Assembly (NCBI GenBank): GCA_947627535.1
Contig: CANQWM010000015.1
Location: 1 to 60,421 of the forward strand
DNA from: an uncultured Acetatifactor sp.
GTDB lineage: Bacteria; Bacillota; Clostridia; Lachnospirales; Lachnospiraceae
Reading direction: 5' to 3'
DNA length: 60,421 nt
Shown: positions 18,502 through 27,725 of the stretch, in pieces
How positions within the stretch are numbered: the stretch's first letter is position 1
Layout: each line of letters begins with the position of its first letter
Position numbers and translations under genes: made by a program
The notes under the pieces: generated by a model
Databases searched by the model: none
What the model saw: the letters and a program-made list of their open reading frames with translations, nothing else
What the model was told of the DNA's origin: nothing

Positions 18502-18579
18502 TTGTGACGTGACCCGGGAAAACTGTGACGCGATTCGGGGGAACTGACCGTTGACAGGTAAGCCGCCGTGTGTTAGAAT
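18502..18579 (+). promoter_or_regulatory. Promoter with two phased direct repeats, lipoprotein gene
   Basis: A strong promoter, TTGACA (18551-18556), 17 bases, TAGAAT (18574-18579), is preceded by two direct repeats of the form TGTGACGYGAYYCGGG starting at 18503 and 18524. Their 21-base spacing equals two helical turns. A weaker third repeat (CTGACCG) may begin at about 18543. This layout suggests an activator binding next to RNA polymerase. Confidence 0.6.
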
Positions 18580-18643
18580 CCCCTATGTGTAAAATGACAA
18601 GAACGCCGCCCGTCGGAGAAAACGTGGCGGAGAGGGAGGAAAA

Positions 18644-19417
18644 ATGAAGTTTCTCAAGGTAAAAAGCGTAGTTCTGGCGCTGCTGCTGGTGCCCGCTCTT
18701 CTGGTCGGCTGCGGTGATGGGGACAAGGAAGAAAAGGATGACAGGACGTCCCGGTACGAACAGGACAAGGAAGATAAGGATAGCAAGACGTCCCAAAACG
18801 AGCAGGACGCTGAGGACGGCTCTGAAGCCGACGTAACGGATTCGTACCCTGTGATTGAAGCGGTTGACTACAGCGGCATGGATCTGGAAACGATATCCAA
18901 CAGCGAGATGAGTTATTCTTATCCCGCAGGCGAATGGGAGAAGATATTTGACGACCCGCTTCAGATTGCGTGGAATGAAACCATGGGGACCAATCAGGCT
19001 GTCAACATTAACATGAACCTGGAGACCACGGGCATAAAAGGAGACGACTGGACGGACGATCTGATGGAGCAGCTGAGCAGCGAGAACTTTGAGTCCGCAG
19101 GCTATGGCATAAGCGTGGAAGCCAGTGAGGTCCGGTCCCTGAACGGGAATCCTGTCGTTTATATGGAGGTCGTGACACAGATCACGGATGAGATGATCGA
19201 CCTTATGATCGATTCCGGAGTCTACACGGAGGAAATGATCGAGTCTGCCGGCGGACGTGAAACCCTGCTCGCAGCGCCGCCCACCACACAGATCGCGATC
19301 TACACCGTGAAGGACGGGACCTTATTCTCCTGCACCGGCACCTATTATGCCGGAGACCAGAAGCAGATGGTTCTGGACACGATGACGATCATGCTGGAAA
19401 CGGCGGAAGAAAACTGA
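18644..19417 (+). CDS. Predicted surface lipoprotein
   Basis: A 257-residue exported lipoprotein of unknown function. The signal peptide ends in the lipobox LLVGC with C23 as the lipidated residue. A strongly acidic, Glu/Asp/Lys/Gln-rich linker (about 26-62) links it to a folded domain of about 190 residues. That domain resembles secreted proteins annotated only as hypothetical in clostridia. It has a perfect GGGAGGAAAA ribosome site, its own promoter with upstream direct repeats, and its own terminator, so it is a single-gene unit. Confidence 0.85.
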   Translation: MKFLKVKSVVLALLLVPALLVGCGDGDKEEKDDRTSRYEQDKEDKDSKTSQNEQDAEDGSEADVTDSYPVIEAVDYSGMDLETISNSEMSYSYPAGEWEKIFDDPLQIAWNETMGTNQAVNINMNLETTGIKGDDWTDDLMEQLSSENFESAGYGISVEASEVRSLNGNPVVYMEVVTQITDEMIDLMIDSGVYTEEMIESAGGRETLLAAPPTTQIAIYTVKDGTLFSCTGTYYAGDQKQMVLDTMTIMLETAEEN

Positions 19418-19446
19418 ACGATGCGCTGACAGGCATAGAGGAAGGG

Positions 19447-19482
19447 GCAGTGTCGTGATTTTGGTCATGACGCTGCTTTTTT
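19447..19482 (+). terminator. Rho-independent terminator after the lipoprotein gene
   Basis: A 12-base stem (19447-19458 with 19465-19476) with a six-base loop is followed by six T residues. Confidence 0.9.
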
Positions 19483-19527
19483 CATAAATCTTTTAGCGTT
19501 TGACACTCTTTTTTCACAATTCTTCTA

Positions 19528-19556
19528 TTGATTTATCATTGGCTTCTTTCTATAAT
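19528..19556 (+). promoter_or_regulatory. Sigma-A-type promoter for ftsH
   Basis: TTGATT (19528-19533) and a perfect TATAAT (19551-19556) are 17 bases apart, about 65 bases before the ftsH start. An additional TTGACA at 19500-19505 lacks a good -10. Confidence 0.7.
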
Positions 19557-19620
19557 AAAATAGATTTAATTTTACCCGGAACGGGAATGCTAAAACCAAT
19601 ATGATTGAAATGGAGTTACT

Positions 19621-21891
19621 ATGGACAACAATCAACTGAACCAATACGAGAATGGCGGCTATGGGAACGGCGGCAACGGCCCCGGCGGCAGCGGAGGAAA
19701 CGGCAGACGGGGCGGAGAGCCTCCGAAGCGTCCTAACATGCTGCTTGTGTTTCTTGTCACGCTGGGAATGATTATCCTTGCGCTTTATGTGATGAGGATA
19801 CTCACCGGAAGCGGCAGCAGCGAGCAGGTCTCCTACACAAAATTCCTTGAATATATCGAGGATGAAAAGGTGGAGGAGGTAAACCTGTTAAGCAACGACG
19901 AGATACAGTTTACGCTGAAGAAAGACGCCGGAGATCAGAATTCCGGAAGCGGGTATCCGGGATACGGTTATGGTTTTGGCTTTGGATTTTATCTTCAGAG
20001 CACGCCGGAGCAATATACAACCATCCTTATGGAAGATATGGACACGCTGATGGCGCGTCTGGAGGCGCACGGAATCGAGGGGCACAGAACGCTCAGCGAC
20101 AGGTCGGACTGGATTCTGAGCATCCTTGTGGGTGTAGTTCTGCCGGTGGTGCTTATGTGGGTCCTGCTGAGTCTTCTGTTCCGCAAGATGGGCGGCAGCG
20201 GCGGCCCCATGGGCGTGGGAAAGAGCAACGCAAAGGTATATGTACAGAAAGAGACCGGCGTGACCTTTAAAGATGTGGCCGGAGAGGACGAAGCAAAGGA
20301 ATCCCTGGTGGAAGTGGTGGATTTTCTCCACAACCCGGGAAAATATTCCAAGATCGGCGCGAGACTTCCCAAGGGCGCGCTGCTGGTAGGCCCGCCCGGA
20401 ACCGGTAAAACGCTGTTGGCGAAGGCTGTAGCCGGAGAGGCCCATGTGCCCTTTTTCTCCCTGACGGGTTCGGATTTCATCGAGCTGTACGTCGGCGTGG
20501 GTGCATCCCGCGTCCGCGATCTGTTCCGGGAGGCGACGAAGAATGCGCCGTGTATCATTTTCATAGATGAGATTGACGCCATCGGGCGGAGCCGTGATTC
20601 CAAGTACGGCGGAGGAAACGAGGAACGGGAGCAGACGCTGAACCAGCTGCTGTCTGAGATGGACGGTTTTGACAGCTCCAAGGGTATTCTCATTCTGGGC
20701 GCCACCAACCGGCCGGAGATCTTGGATAAGGCGCTGCTGCGCCCCGGACGATTCGACAGGCGTATTATCGTGGATAAGCCGGATCTGAAGGGACGTGTGG
20801 AAATCCTGAAGGTCCATGCGAAGGATGTGAAGATGGACGAGAGCGTGGATCTGGACGCCATTGCGCTTGCTACCAGCGGCGCGGTGGGCTCCGATCTGGC
20901 AAATATGATCAACGAGGCCGCCATCAACGCGGTCAAGGAAAACAGGGAATTTGTGTGCCAGAAGGATCTGTTTGACGCTGTGGAAGTGGTGCTGGTAGGA
21001 AAAGAGAAAAAAGACCGTATCATGAGCAAAGAGGAGCGCAGGATCGTATCCTACCACGAAGTGGGACATGCGCTGATCAGCGCCCTTCAGAAAAACTCCG
21101 AGCCGGTTCAGAAGATCACGATTGTTCCCAGGACCATGGGCGCCCTTGGCTATGTAATGCAGGTGCCGGAGGAAGAAAAATATCTGAACACCGAAGCCGA
21201 ACTGCGGGATATGCTGGTGGGACTTGTGGGCGGCCGTGCGGCAGAGGAGATCGTGTTTGATACTGTCACCACCGGCGCCGCAAACGATATTGAGAAAGCC
21301 ACGAGTATCGCGCGCAACATGATAACGCGGTATGGAATGAGCCGGAAATTCGGTCTTGCAGCTCTTGCCACCGTTGAAAGCCAGTATCTGGAGGGAAGGA
21401 CGGAGCTGATCTGCAGTGACGTTACCGCCGCTGAAGTTGACGCGGAGGTGGTTGAGCTCTTGAAGGAGAGCTATGAAAAGGCTCTGGGAATGCTTCGCGA
21501 GAACCGTGAGGTCATGGACAAATTGGCGGAGTATCTGATCGAAAAGGAGACGATTACAGGTAAGGAATTTATGGAAATCTTCCGCAGGGAGAAAGGACTT
21601 CCGGAGCCGGAGAATACCGCCAAAACGCCAGAAGGAGACGGAAACGGATCTGCTGTCCGGGAAACCGAACCGGAAATGCCTGGGAAGGAAGCTGCCGGGG
21701 AAACCGAACCGGAAACGCCCGGAAGGGAAGCTGCCGGGGAAACCAAACCGGAGACATCCGAAAGGGAAGCTGCCGGTACTGCCGAAGAGGAAACGCCCGG
21801 TGAGCCTGCGCGGAACACGGAAGGGCAGTCAGAAGAATCGGAACCGGATAACCGCCCTGTCGGTGTGTTTTCCAACGGAAAGATAGATTAG
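19621..21891 (+). CDS. ftsH: ATP-dependent zinc metalloprotease FtsH
   Basis: FtsH is a membrane-anchored AAA+ protease that degrades misfolded membrane and regulatory proteins. Of 756 residues, about 1-38 form a Gly/Asn-rich cytosolic leader. TM1 (about 40-61) and TM2 (about 163-187) enclose a small outer domain with an unusual Gly/Tyr/Phe stretch ([13 protein letters not shown]). The AAA+ domain has Walker A GPPGTGKT at about 258, Walker [12 protein letters not shown] and the second region of homology with [19 protein letters not shown]. The zinc site is H479-E-V-G-H483 (usual form HEAGH; the HExxH core is intact). After about residue 655 comes an acidic Pro/Glu-rich tail with three 13-residue repeats. 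The protein is longer than usual because of the tail and leader. Confidence 0.96.
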   Translation: MDNNQLNQYENGGYGNGGNGPGGSGGNGRRGGEPPKRPNMLLVFLVTLGMIILALYVMRILTGSGSSEQVSYTKFLEYIEDEKVEEVNLLSNDEIQFTLKKDAGDQNSGSGYPGYGYGFGFGFYLQSTPEQYTTILMEDMDTLMARLEAHGIEGHRTLSDRSDWILSILVGVVLPVVLMWVLLSLLFRKMGGSGGPMGVGKSNAKVYVQKETGVTFKDVAGEDEAKESLVEVVDFLHNPGKYSKIGARLPKGALLVGPPGTGKTLLAKAVAGEAHVPFFSLTGSDFIELYVGVGASRVRDLFREATKNAPCIIFIDEIDAIGRSRDSKYGGGNEEREQTLNQLLSEMDGFDSSKGILILGATNRPEILDKALLRPGRFDRRIIVDKPDLKGRVEILKVHAKDVKMDESVDLDAIALATSGAVGSDLANMINEAAINAVKENREFVCQKDLFDAVEVVLVGKEKKDRIMSKEERRIVSYHEVGHALISALQKNSEPVQKITIVPRTMGALGYVMQVPEEEKYLNTEAELRDMLVGLVGGRAAEEIVFDTVTTGAANDIEKATSIARNMITRYGMSRKFGLAALATVESQYLEGRTELICSDVTAAEVDAEVVELLKESYEKALGMLRENREVMDKLAEYLIEKETITGKEFMEIFRREKGLPEPENTAKTPEGDGNGSAVRETEPEMPGKEAAGETEPETPGREAAGETKPETSEREAAGTAEEETPGEPARNTEGQSEESEPDNRPVGVFSNGKID
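21661..21777 (+). repeat. Three tandem 39-bp repeats in the ftsH tail
   Basis: Units at 21661-21699, 21700-21738 and 21739-21777 encode [26 protein letters not shown] and [13 protein letters not shown]. They keep the reading frame, and a fourth degenerate unit may follow. Confidence 0.85.
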
Positions 21892-21898
21892 GAAACCC

Positions 21899-23788
21899 AT
21901 GTTTAATTTTGAAGAAGAACTGAAAAAGCTCCCTAAGGAGCCCGGCGTCTACCTGATGAGAGATGACAAGGATGTCATTTTATATGTAGGAAAGGCCGTA
22001 AATCTGCACAACCGCGTCCGGTCTTATTTCAGAGATAATATCGGGCGCGGTCCCATGATCGACAAAATGGTCTCTCTGATCGCCCGCTTTGAGTACATTG
22101 TCACAGACTCGGAGCTGGAAGCGCTTGTGCTGGAAAATAATCTGATCAAGGAAAATTCCCCGAAATACAACACGCTTTTAAAAGACGACAAGACGTATCC
22201 CTATATCAAGGTCACCCTGGGGGAGGAATACCCCCGTATTCTGTTTTCCCGGACCATGAAAAAGGACAGATCGAAATATTACGGACCCTACACCAGCGCG
22301 GCGGCGGTGAAGGATACCATCGAGCTGCTGAACAAGCTGTATTCCCTGAGAACCTGCAGCAGGAATCTGCCCAGGGATATGGGATTGGAACGGCCCTGCC
22401 TGAACTATCACATCAGACAGTGCAAGGCTCCCTGTCAGGGATATGTCACAAAGGAGGCATACAGACAGCAGGTGGATCAGGCGCTGGAATTTCTGAATGG
22501 AAACTATCATACGATCCTGAAGGAGCTGGAGGGGAAGATGAAGGCCGCCGCGGAGCAGCTGGACTTTGAAGGCGCCGCCGGTTTCAGGGATCTGTATAAC
22601 AGCGTAAAAAGCGTCGCCCAGAAGCAGAAGATTACGGACAGCGCAGGGGAGGATAAGGATGTGATCGCGCTGTATCAGGATGAGCGGGACGCCGTGGTCC
22701 AGGTTTTCTTTGTGCGGGACGGTAAGCTGATCGGCAGGGAGCATTATTACATGACGCATGTGTCAGAAAATGACGGAGCCGGGATTCTGGAAAATTTTGT
22801 GAAACAGTTTTATGCCGGAACGCCTTTTATCCCCCGGGAACTGATGCTGCAGTATGAGATTGGGGACATCGAACTCATCGAAGAATGGCTTTCGGAGCGA
22901 AAGGGCGCCAGAGTACATCTGAAGGTGCCGAAAATCGGCTCCAAGGAAAAGCTGGTGGAGCTTGCGGCCCAGAACGCCAGGCATATTCTGGAGCAGGACA
23001 GGGAACGCCTGAAGCGGGAGGAAGGCAGAACCATCGGCGCGGTAAAGGAGATCGCAGCCCTGCTGGGGCTTGATCATGTGGAGCGGATGGAAGCCTTTGA
23101 TATTTCCAATATCAACGGATTTGAGAATGTAGGCTCTATGATCGTCTTCGAGAAGGGCAGGCCGAAGCCCAGCGACTACCGGAAATTCCGGATTAGAACC
23201 GTGTCCGGCCCTGACGATTACGCCTGTATGCGGGAGGTGCTTACCCGCCGTTTCCGCCACGGCCAGGAGGAAATGCGCCTGCTGGAAGAAAAAAATCTGG
23301 ACCGGGATCTTGGGAGCTTTACCAAATTTCCGGATCTTTTGATGATGGACGGCGGACGCGGCCAGGTAAATATCGCGCTGTCCGTCCTGGAGGAGCTGAA
23401 TCTCCATATTCCGGTGTGCGGAATGGTGAAGGACGACAATCACCGTACCAGGGGTCTGTATTTTCACAACGTGGAGCTTCCCATCGACACGCATTCAGAA
23501 GGATTTAAGCTGATCACCCGGATCCAGGACGAAGCCCACCGCTTTGCCATAGAATACCACCGCTCCCTGCGGGGAAAGGCACAGGTGAAGTCAGTGCTGG
23601 ACGAGATCCCGGGGGTGGGACCCGCCCGCCGGAAGGCGCTGATGCGGCATTTTAAATCTATCGAGGAGATCAGGAACGCTTCTGTGGAGGAACTGGAAGC
23701 GCTGCCGGAATTAAACCGCCCCGCGGCCCAGGGAATTTACGCTTTTTTCCGTGAGAAGGAACGGGAAAAAGAAGAGCAGAAGAAATAA
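21899..23788 (+). CDS. uvrC: UvrABC nucleotide excision repair endonuclease subunit C
   Basis: UvrC makes the two incisions around bulky DNA lesions after UvrA/UvrB recognition. The 629-residue protein has the N-terminal GIY-YIG nuclease domain (about 14-95; [22 protein letters not shown]), a cysteine cluster region (about 155-180), a UVR motif (about 200-235) and the RNase H-like second nuclease domain (about 380-540, with DGGRGQVN). Tandem helix-hairpin-helix motifs (about 560-620, [16 protein letters not shown]) close the protein. It starts 7 bases after ftsH, so the two may share a transcript. Confidence 0.97.
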   Translation: MFNFEEELKKLPKEPGVYLMRDDKDVILYVGKAVNLHNRVRSYFRDNIGRGPMIDKMVSLIARFEYIVTDSELEALVLENNLIKENSPKYNTLLKDDKTYPYIKVTLGEEYPRILFSRTMKKDRSKYYGPYTSAAAVKDTIELLNKLYSLRTCSRNLPRDMGLERPCLNYHIRQCKAPCQGYVTKEAYRQQVDQALEFLNGNYHTILKELEGKMKAAAEQLDFEGAAGFRDLYNSVKSVAQKQKITDSAGEDKDVIALYQDERDAVVQVFFVRDGKLIGREHYYMTHVSENDGAGILENFVKQFYAGTPFIPRELMLQYEIGDIELIEEWLSERKGARVHLKVPKIGSKEKLVELAAQNARHILEQDRERLKREEGRTIGAVKEIAALLGLDHVERMEAFDISNINGFENVGSMIVFEKGRPKPSDYRKFRIRTVSGPDDYACMREVLTRRFRHGQEEMRLLEEKNLDRDLGSFTKFPDLLMMDGGRGQVNIALSVLEELNLHIPVCGMVKDDNHRTRGLYFHNVELPIDTHSEGFKLITRIQDEAHRFAIEYHRSLRGKAQVKSVLDEIPGVGPARRKALMRHFKSIEEIRNASVEELEALPELNRPAAQGIYAFFREKEREKEEQKK

Positions 23789-23794
23789 ATCTGC

Positions 23795-23823
23795 TTCACA
23801 TCCCAACTGCCGTGTGATATACT
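23795..23823 (+). promoter_or_regulatory. Probable promoter for the hprK cluster
   Basis: TTCACA (23795-23800), 17 bases, TATACT (23818-23823). The -10 is good and the -35 fair. It lies in the 138-base gap between uvrC and hprK. Confidence 0.55.
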
Positions 23824-23926
23824 CAACAGTGACGGCGGGACCTGTACGCAGTGCGGCGCGGCGGGGATCCGCGTTTGGAACGGATCGGAAGAGGAAAGCA
23901 TTCCGCCGCACAGAAATGAGGGAGAC

Positions 23927-24871
23927 ATGGCAAGTATTTCTTTGAATAAGCTGATCGACAAGATGAAGCTGGAAAATCTGACCCCGGAGATCGAGACAAA
24001 GGGGATCCGTATCACGCTGCCCGACCTGAACAGGCCGGCGCTTCAGCTGACGGGTTATTTTGAACATTTCGACGCCACCCGGCTTCAGGTGGTGGGATTT
24101 GTGGAATACACCTATGTGGAGAGTCTCAGCGAAGAGAGAAAAAGGGAGATCTGCAACGAGCTGCTCAGCTATGACATTCCCGCCATCGTATTCTGCCGCG
24201 AGCTGCAGCCGGACCCGATCTTTATGGAGGCTGCTATCGCCCACAGGATTCCGATTCTCTCCACGAAAAAAGCGACTTCCGCTTTCATGGCGGAGACGAT
24301 CCGATGGCTGAATGTGGAGCTTGCCCCCTGCATTTCCGTCCACGGCGTCCTGGTAGATGTCTACGGCGAGGGCGTGCTGATCACGGGCGAGAGCGGGATC
24401 GGTAAATCGGAGGCCGCATTGGAGCTGGTAAAGAGGGGCCATCGTCTTGTGACGGACGACGTGGTAGAGTTAAGAAAGGTAAGCGACGAGACTCTGGTGG
24501 GAACGGCGCCGGATGTGACAAAGCACCTGATCGAACTGCGCGGTATTGGAATCGTGGATATCAAGGCGCTGTTCGGCGCGTCCTCCGTAAAGGATACACA
24601 GAGTGTGGATCTTGTGATCCGCCTGGAGGACTGGGACAAGGACAAAGAGTACGACAGACTGGGACTGGAAGAAAATTACACGGAATATCTGGGGAACAAG
24701 GTGGTATGCCACAACATTCCCATCCGGCCGGGGCGCAATCTGGCCATTATCTGTGAGTCGGCAGCGGTGAACCACCGCCAGAAGAAGATGGGGTATAATG
24801 CGGCTCAGGAGCTCTATACCCGCGTACAGAATTCGCTGGCGCGCAGAAGGGATGAGGAGGAAGAAGAATAG
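23927..24871 (+). CDS. hprK: HPr kinase/phosphorylase
   Basis: HprK phosphorylates Ser46 of HPr (and Crh) with ATP when glycolytic intermediates are high and removes the phosphate when phosphate is high, which makes it the sensor of CcpA-type catabolite control. The 314-residue protein has the variable N-terminal domain (about 1-130) and the catalytic domain with His in SVHGVLVDVYG, P-loop GESGIGKSE (about 153-160), the Asp pair in LVTDDVVEL and the ELRGIGIVDIKALFG signature. A strong GAGGGAG site precedes the ATG. Its likely substrate in this cluster is the HPr-like protein at 28644-28904, which keeps Ser46. No ccpA lies in the window. Confidence 0.96.
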   Translation: MASISLNKLIDKMKLENLTPEIETKGIRITLPDLNRPALQLTGYFEHFDATRLQVVGFVEYTYVESLSEERKREICNELLSYDIPAIVFCRELQPDPIFMEAAIAHRIPILSTKKATSAFMAETIRWLNVELAPCISVHGVLVDVYGEGVLITGESGIGKSEAALELVKRGHRLVTDDVVELRKVSDETLVGTAPDVTKHLIELRGIGIVDIKALFGASSVKDTQSVDLVIRLEDWDKDKEYDRLGLEENYTEYLGNKVVCHNIPIRPGRNLAIICESAAVNHRQKKMGYNAAQELYTRVQNSLARRRDEEEEE

Positions 24872-24907
24872 GCGTAAAACCCGTGGAAACAAAGGGGAGG
24901 CATTGAA

Positions 24908-25849
24908 ATGGGAAAGTATGCGTTCGGAGTGGATGTAGGCGGCACAACGGTGAAGATGGGCCTTTTTGACGAGGCGGGCAGTGTGCTGGACAAATGGGAG
25001 ATCCCTACGGTAAAGGACAACGGAGGCGAAAGGATTCTGCCGGATGTGGCAGAGAGCCTTCTGAAGAAAAAGGAAGAGAAGGGTATCTCCGAAGCGGAGC
25101 TGGCTGGAATCGGCATCGGAGTGCCGGGTGCGGTGGACAGCGAGGGAAACCTGGTGGGAGGCGCCGTCAATATCGGATGGAAGCCTTTTAACATACCGGA
25201 TGCGCTCCGCGCATATATTAAGATACCAGTAAAGGCTGCAAATGACGCAAACGCGGCCGCGTTCGGCGAAATGTGGAAGGGCGGCGGCAGAGGCTGCGCC
25301 AATATGGTAGCGGTGACGCTGGGAACCGGTGTGGGCGGCGGAATCATCATAAACGGCAACATCATTACGGGAGCCACAGGAGCGGCAGGAGAGATCGGCC
25401 ATATTCATATTGAGGACGACGAGACAGAGGAATGCGGCTGTAAAAACAGGGGCTGTCTTGAGCAGTATGCTTCCGCAACCGGCATTGTACGCCTTGCGGT
25501 AAGAAGGCTGGCGGAGGACGAAAAGCCCAGCTCGCTGCGCGGCATGACGCTTTCGGCAAAGGCTGTGTTCGACGCGGTGAAGGCGGGAGACGGTGTGGCT
25601 ATTGAGATTGCCCAGCGGTTCGGCCGTTATTTGGGGAAAGGGCTCGCCATGGTTGCAAATGTGGTAAACCCGGAGGTTTTTGTGATCGGCGGCGGTGTCT
25701 CCAAGGCGGGGGAAATCCTGCTTGGATTCGTGGAGCCGCAGCTGCAGAAGTATGTCTTCCCGCCCTGCCGCGGCGTCAGGCTGGCGCTGGCTCAGCTGGG
25801 AAATGACGCCGGTATTTATGGTGCAGCGGGATTGATCCTTCGGGGCTAG
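24908..25849 (+). CDS. ROK-family glucokinase
   Basis: It probably phosphorylates free glucose with ATP to glucose 6-phosphate. The 313-residue protein shows the ATP-binding DVGGTTVKMGLFD at the N-terminus, the substrate region with VKAANDANAAAFGE, and the ROK zinc site EIGHIHIE...CGCKNRGCLEQYAS (three Cys and one His). The sugar specificity of ROK kinases is hard to read, but gene order and length favour glucokinase (GlkA/GlcK). It starts 36 bases after hprK and has GGGGAGG before the ATG. With hprK and pgi in the same window, it fits glucose entry into glycolysis. Confidence 0.9.
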   Translation: MGKYAFGVDVGGTTVKMGLFDEAGSVLDKWEIPTVKDNGGERILPDVAESLLKKKEEKGISEAELAGIGIGVPGAVDSEGNLVGGAVNIGWKPFNIPDALRAYIKIPVKAANDANAAAFGEMWKGGGRGCANMVAVTLGTGVGGGIIINGNIITGATGAAGEIGHIHIEDDETEECGCKNRGCLEQYASATGIVRLAVRRLAEDEKPSSLRGMTLSAKAVFDAVKAGDGVAIEIAQRFGRYLGKGLAMVANVVNPEVFVIGGGVSKAGEILLGFVEPQLQKYVFPPCRGVRLALAQLGNDAGIYGAAGLILRG

Positions 25850-25878
25850 AGCAGCATGTCAGAACAGGAATAGGAAAA

Positions 25879-26787
25879 ATGGTCAGTGAAGCGGTAATTG
25901 AAGCAATAAAAAATTTTGTGCCGGAGAATAATATACATCTGCAGGAGCCGATGGCGGATCATACCACCTTTCGGATAGGAGGACCTGCCGACTGCCTGGT
26001 GGAGCTGGAGAACGAGGAGCAGTTAAAGAATATTCAGAAATATCTGACGCTGGTGGAAGAGCGGTTCTTTATTCTGGGAAACGGCAGTAATGTTCTGGTC
26101 AGTGATCACGGCTACCGCGGCGTCATCCTGCAGGTGGGACGGAAGATGAGCGGAATCCGGACGGAGGGTAACTGTATTGTGGCGCAGGCGGGCGCGACCC
26201 TGGCCCAGACCGCGAAGGCGGCTCTGGAATCCGGATTGTCTGGATTGGAGTTTGCATCCGGCATACCGGGAACGGTGGGCGGCGGCGTTGTGATGAACGC
26301 CGGAGCCTATGATGGAGAACTGAGTCAAGTCGTGAAGCAGGTAAAGGTGGTCAGCCCCGGAGGAGAAGTCCTGGAGTTCGACAACGGGACTATGGAATTT
26401 GGGTATCGGACCAGCGTCCTTCAAAAAAATTCCTTTACGGTCACGGAAGTGACCTTTGAACTGAAGGAGGGAGACCGGGACCAGATCCGGGCAAAAATGG
26501 AAGAGCTGGCTAAGAAGCGCCGGGAAAAGCAGCCTCTGGAATTTCCCAGCGCCGGAAGCACCTTTAAAAGGCCGGCGGGATATTTTGCGGGGAAGCTTAT
26601 CATGGATGCCGGAATGCGCGGGTATCAGATCGGCGGCGCGAGAGTTTCCGACAAGCACTGCGGATTTATTGTCAATGTGGGCAAAGCGTCCGCCCAGGAC
26701 GTGACGGATGTGATCTGTGAGGTGAAGGAGCGCGTCAAACTGCGGTTTGGCGTGGATCTGGAGACAGAGGTCATTTATTTGGAGTAG
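25879..26787 (+). CDS. murB: UDP-N-acetylmuramate dehydrogenase (UDP-N-acetylenolpyruvoylglucosamine reductase)
   Basis: MurB is an FAD enzyme that uses NADPH to reduce UDP-GlcNAc-enolpyruvate to UDP-MurNAc for peptidoglycan. The 302-residue protein begins the FAD-binding domain at TTFRIGGPADCLVELEN, with GNGSNVLVSDHGYRGV and the phosphate-binding GIPGTVGGGVVMNAGAYDGE. The C-terminal domain carries PSAGSTFKRP, whose Ser is the proton donor of type II MurB. It lies between glk and rapZ in the typical Firmicutes order. Confidence 0.97.
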   Translation: MVSEAVIEAIKNFVPENNIHLQEPMADHTTFRIGGPADCLVELENEEQLKNIQKYLTLVEERFFILGNGSNVLVSDHGYRGVILQVGRKMSGIRTEGNCIVAQAGATLAQTAKAALESGLSGLEFASGIPGTVGGGVVMNAGAYDGELSQVVKQVKVVSPGGEVLEFDNGTMEFGYRTSVLQKNSFTVTEVTFELKEGDRDQIRAKMEELAKKRREKQPLEFPSAGSTFKRPAGYFAGKLIMDAGMRGYQIGGARVSDKHCGFIVNVGKASAQDVTDVICEVKERVKLRFGVDLETEVIYLE

Positions 26788-26799
26788 TGTGAGTGCATT

Positions 26800-27657
26800 A
26801 TGAGATTTGTAGTGGTGACAGGCATGAGCGGAGGCGGAAAGAGCACCGTTCTGAAAATGCTGGAGGACGCGGGTTTTTACTGCGTGGACAATCTTCCCTT
26901 ATCTCTGGTGGAAAAATTTGTGGAGCTGATCACAATGCCAAACAGCGAGGTCAGCAAGGTTGCGCTGGGACTGGATGTGCGCTCCGACCAGTCCTTTGAA
27001 GACGCCACCAGGATTCTGGAACAGCTGAAAAGCAGGGGATATGCCTTTGAGATCCTGTTTCTGGAGACGGATGAAAAAACGCTGATTAAGCGTTATAAAG
27101 AGACCAGACGTGTTCATCCGCTGGCCCCGGAGGGCAGAGTGGAGGACGGGGTTCAGAAGGAGCGCAAGGTTCTGGAGAATGTGCGCAGGAGCGCGGATTA
27201 TGTTATCGACACTTCCCATCTTCTCACAAGAGAGCTGAAGGAAGAGCTTGACCGTATTTTTGTGGAAAATGAAGAATATAACAATCTTATGGTCACGGTG
27301 ATGTCCTTCGGGTTCAAATACGGTATTCCGGCGGATGCGGATCTGGTATTTGATGTACGTTTTCTGCCAAATCCCTATTATATTGATCAGCTGAAGCACA
27401 AGACGGGGAACGACAGAGAGGTTCAGGACTATGTGATGAGTTTCCCGGAGGCGGGAAATTTTATGGAGAAGCTGGTGGACATGATCCGGTTTCTGATACC
27501 GAACTATGTGAAGGAAGGCAAGCACAGCCTGGTGGTGGCTGTGGGCTGTACCGGCGGCAGGCACAGGAGCGTTACGCTTGCAAACGAATTGTACAAGCGT
27601 ATGAAGGATCAGGGAACCTACGGCATAAAGCTGTATCACAGAGACGTCGCGCTGTGA
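26800..27657 (+). CDS. rapZ: RNase adapter / nucleotide-binding protein RapZ
   Basis: RapZ (YvcJ in Bacillus) is a P-loop protein with a C-terminal domain that binds small RNA or glucosamine 6-phosphate in enterobacteria; in Firmicutes its role is less clear. The 285-residue sequence shows Walker A GMSGGGKST at 8-16, FYCVDNLP, and the C-terminal conserved block VAVGCTGGRHRSVTLANEL. It starts 12 bases after the murB stop without a strong ribosome site, which suggests translational coupling. In many Firmicutes a glmR (yvcK) gene follows rapZ; here whiA follows directly. Confidence 0.95.
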   Translation: MRFVVVTGMSGGGKSTVLKMLEDAGFYCVDNLPLSLVEKFVELITMPNSEVSKVALGLDVRSDQSFEDATRILEQLKSRGYAFEILFLETDEKTLIKRYKETRRVHPLAPEGRVEDGVQKERKVLENVRRSADYVIDTSHLLTRELKEELDRIFVENEEYNNLMVTVMSFGFKYGIPADADLVFDVRFLPNPYYIDQLKHKTGNDREVQDYVMSFPEAGNFMEKLVDMIRFLIPNYVKEGKHSLVVAVGCTGGRHRSVTLANELYKRMKDQGTYGIKLYHRDVAL

Positions 27658-27725
27658 CCGCCTGATGCCCCCGGTAAACCGGTTAGGGTCATGCGCAGCC
27701 AGGCAGCGCGGAAATGGAGAAAAGG

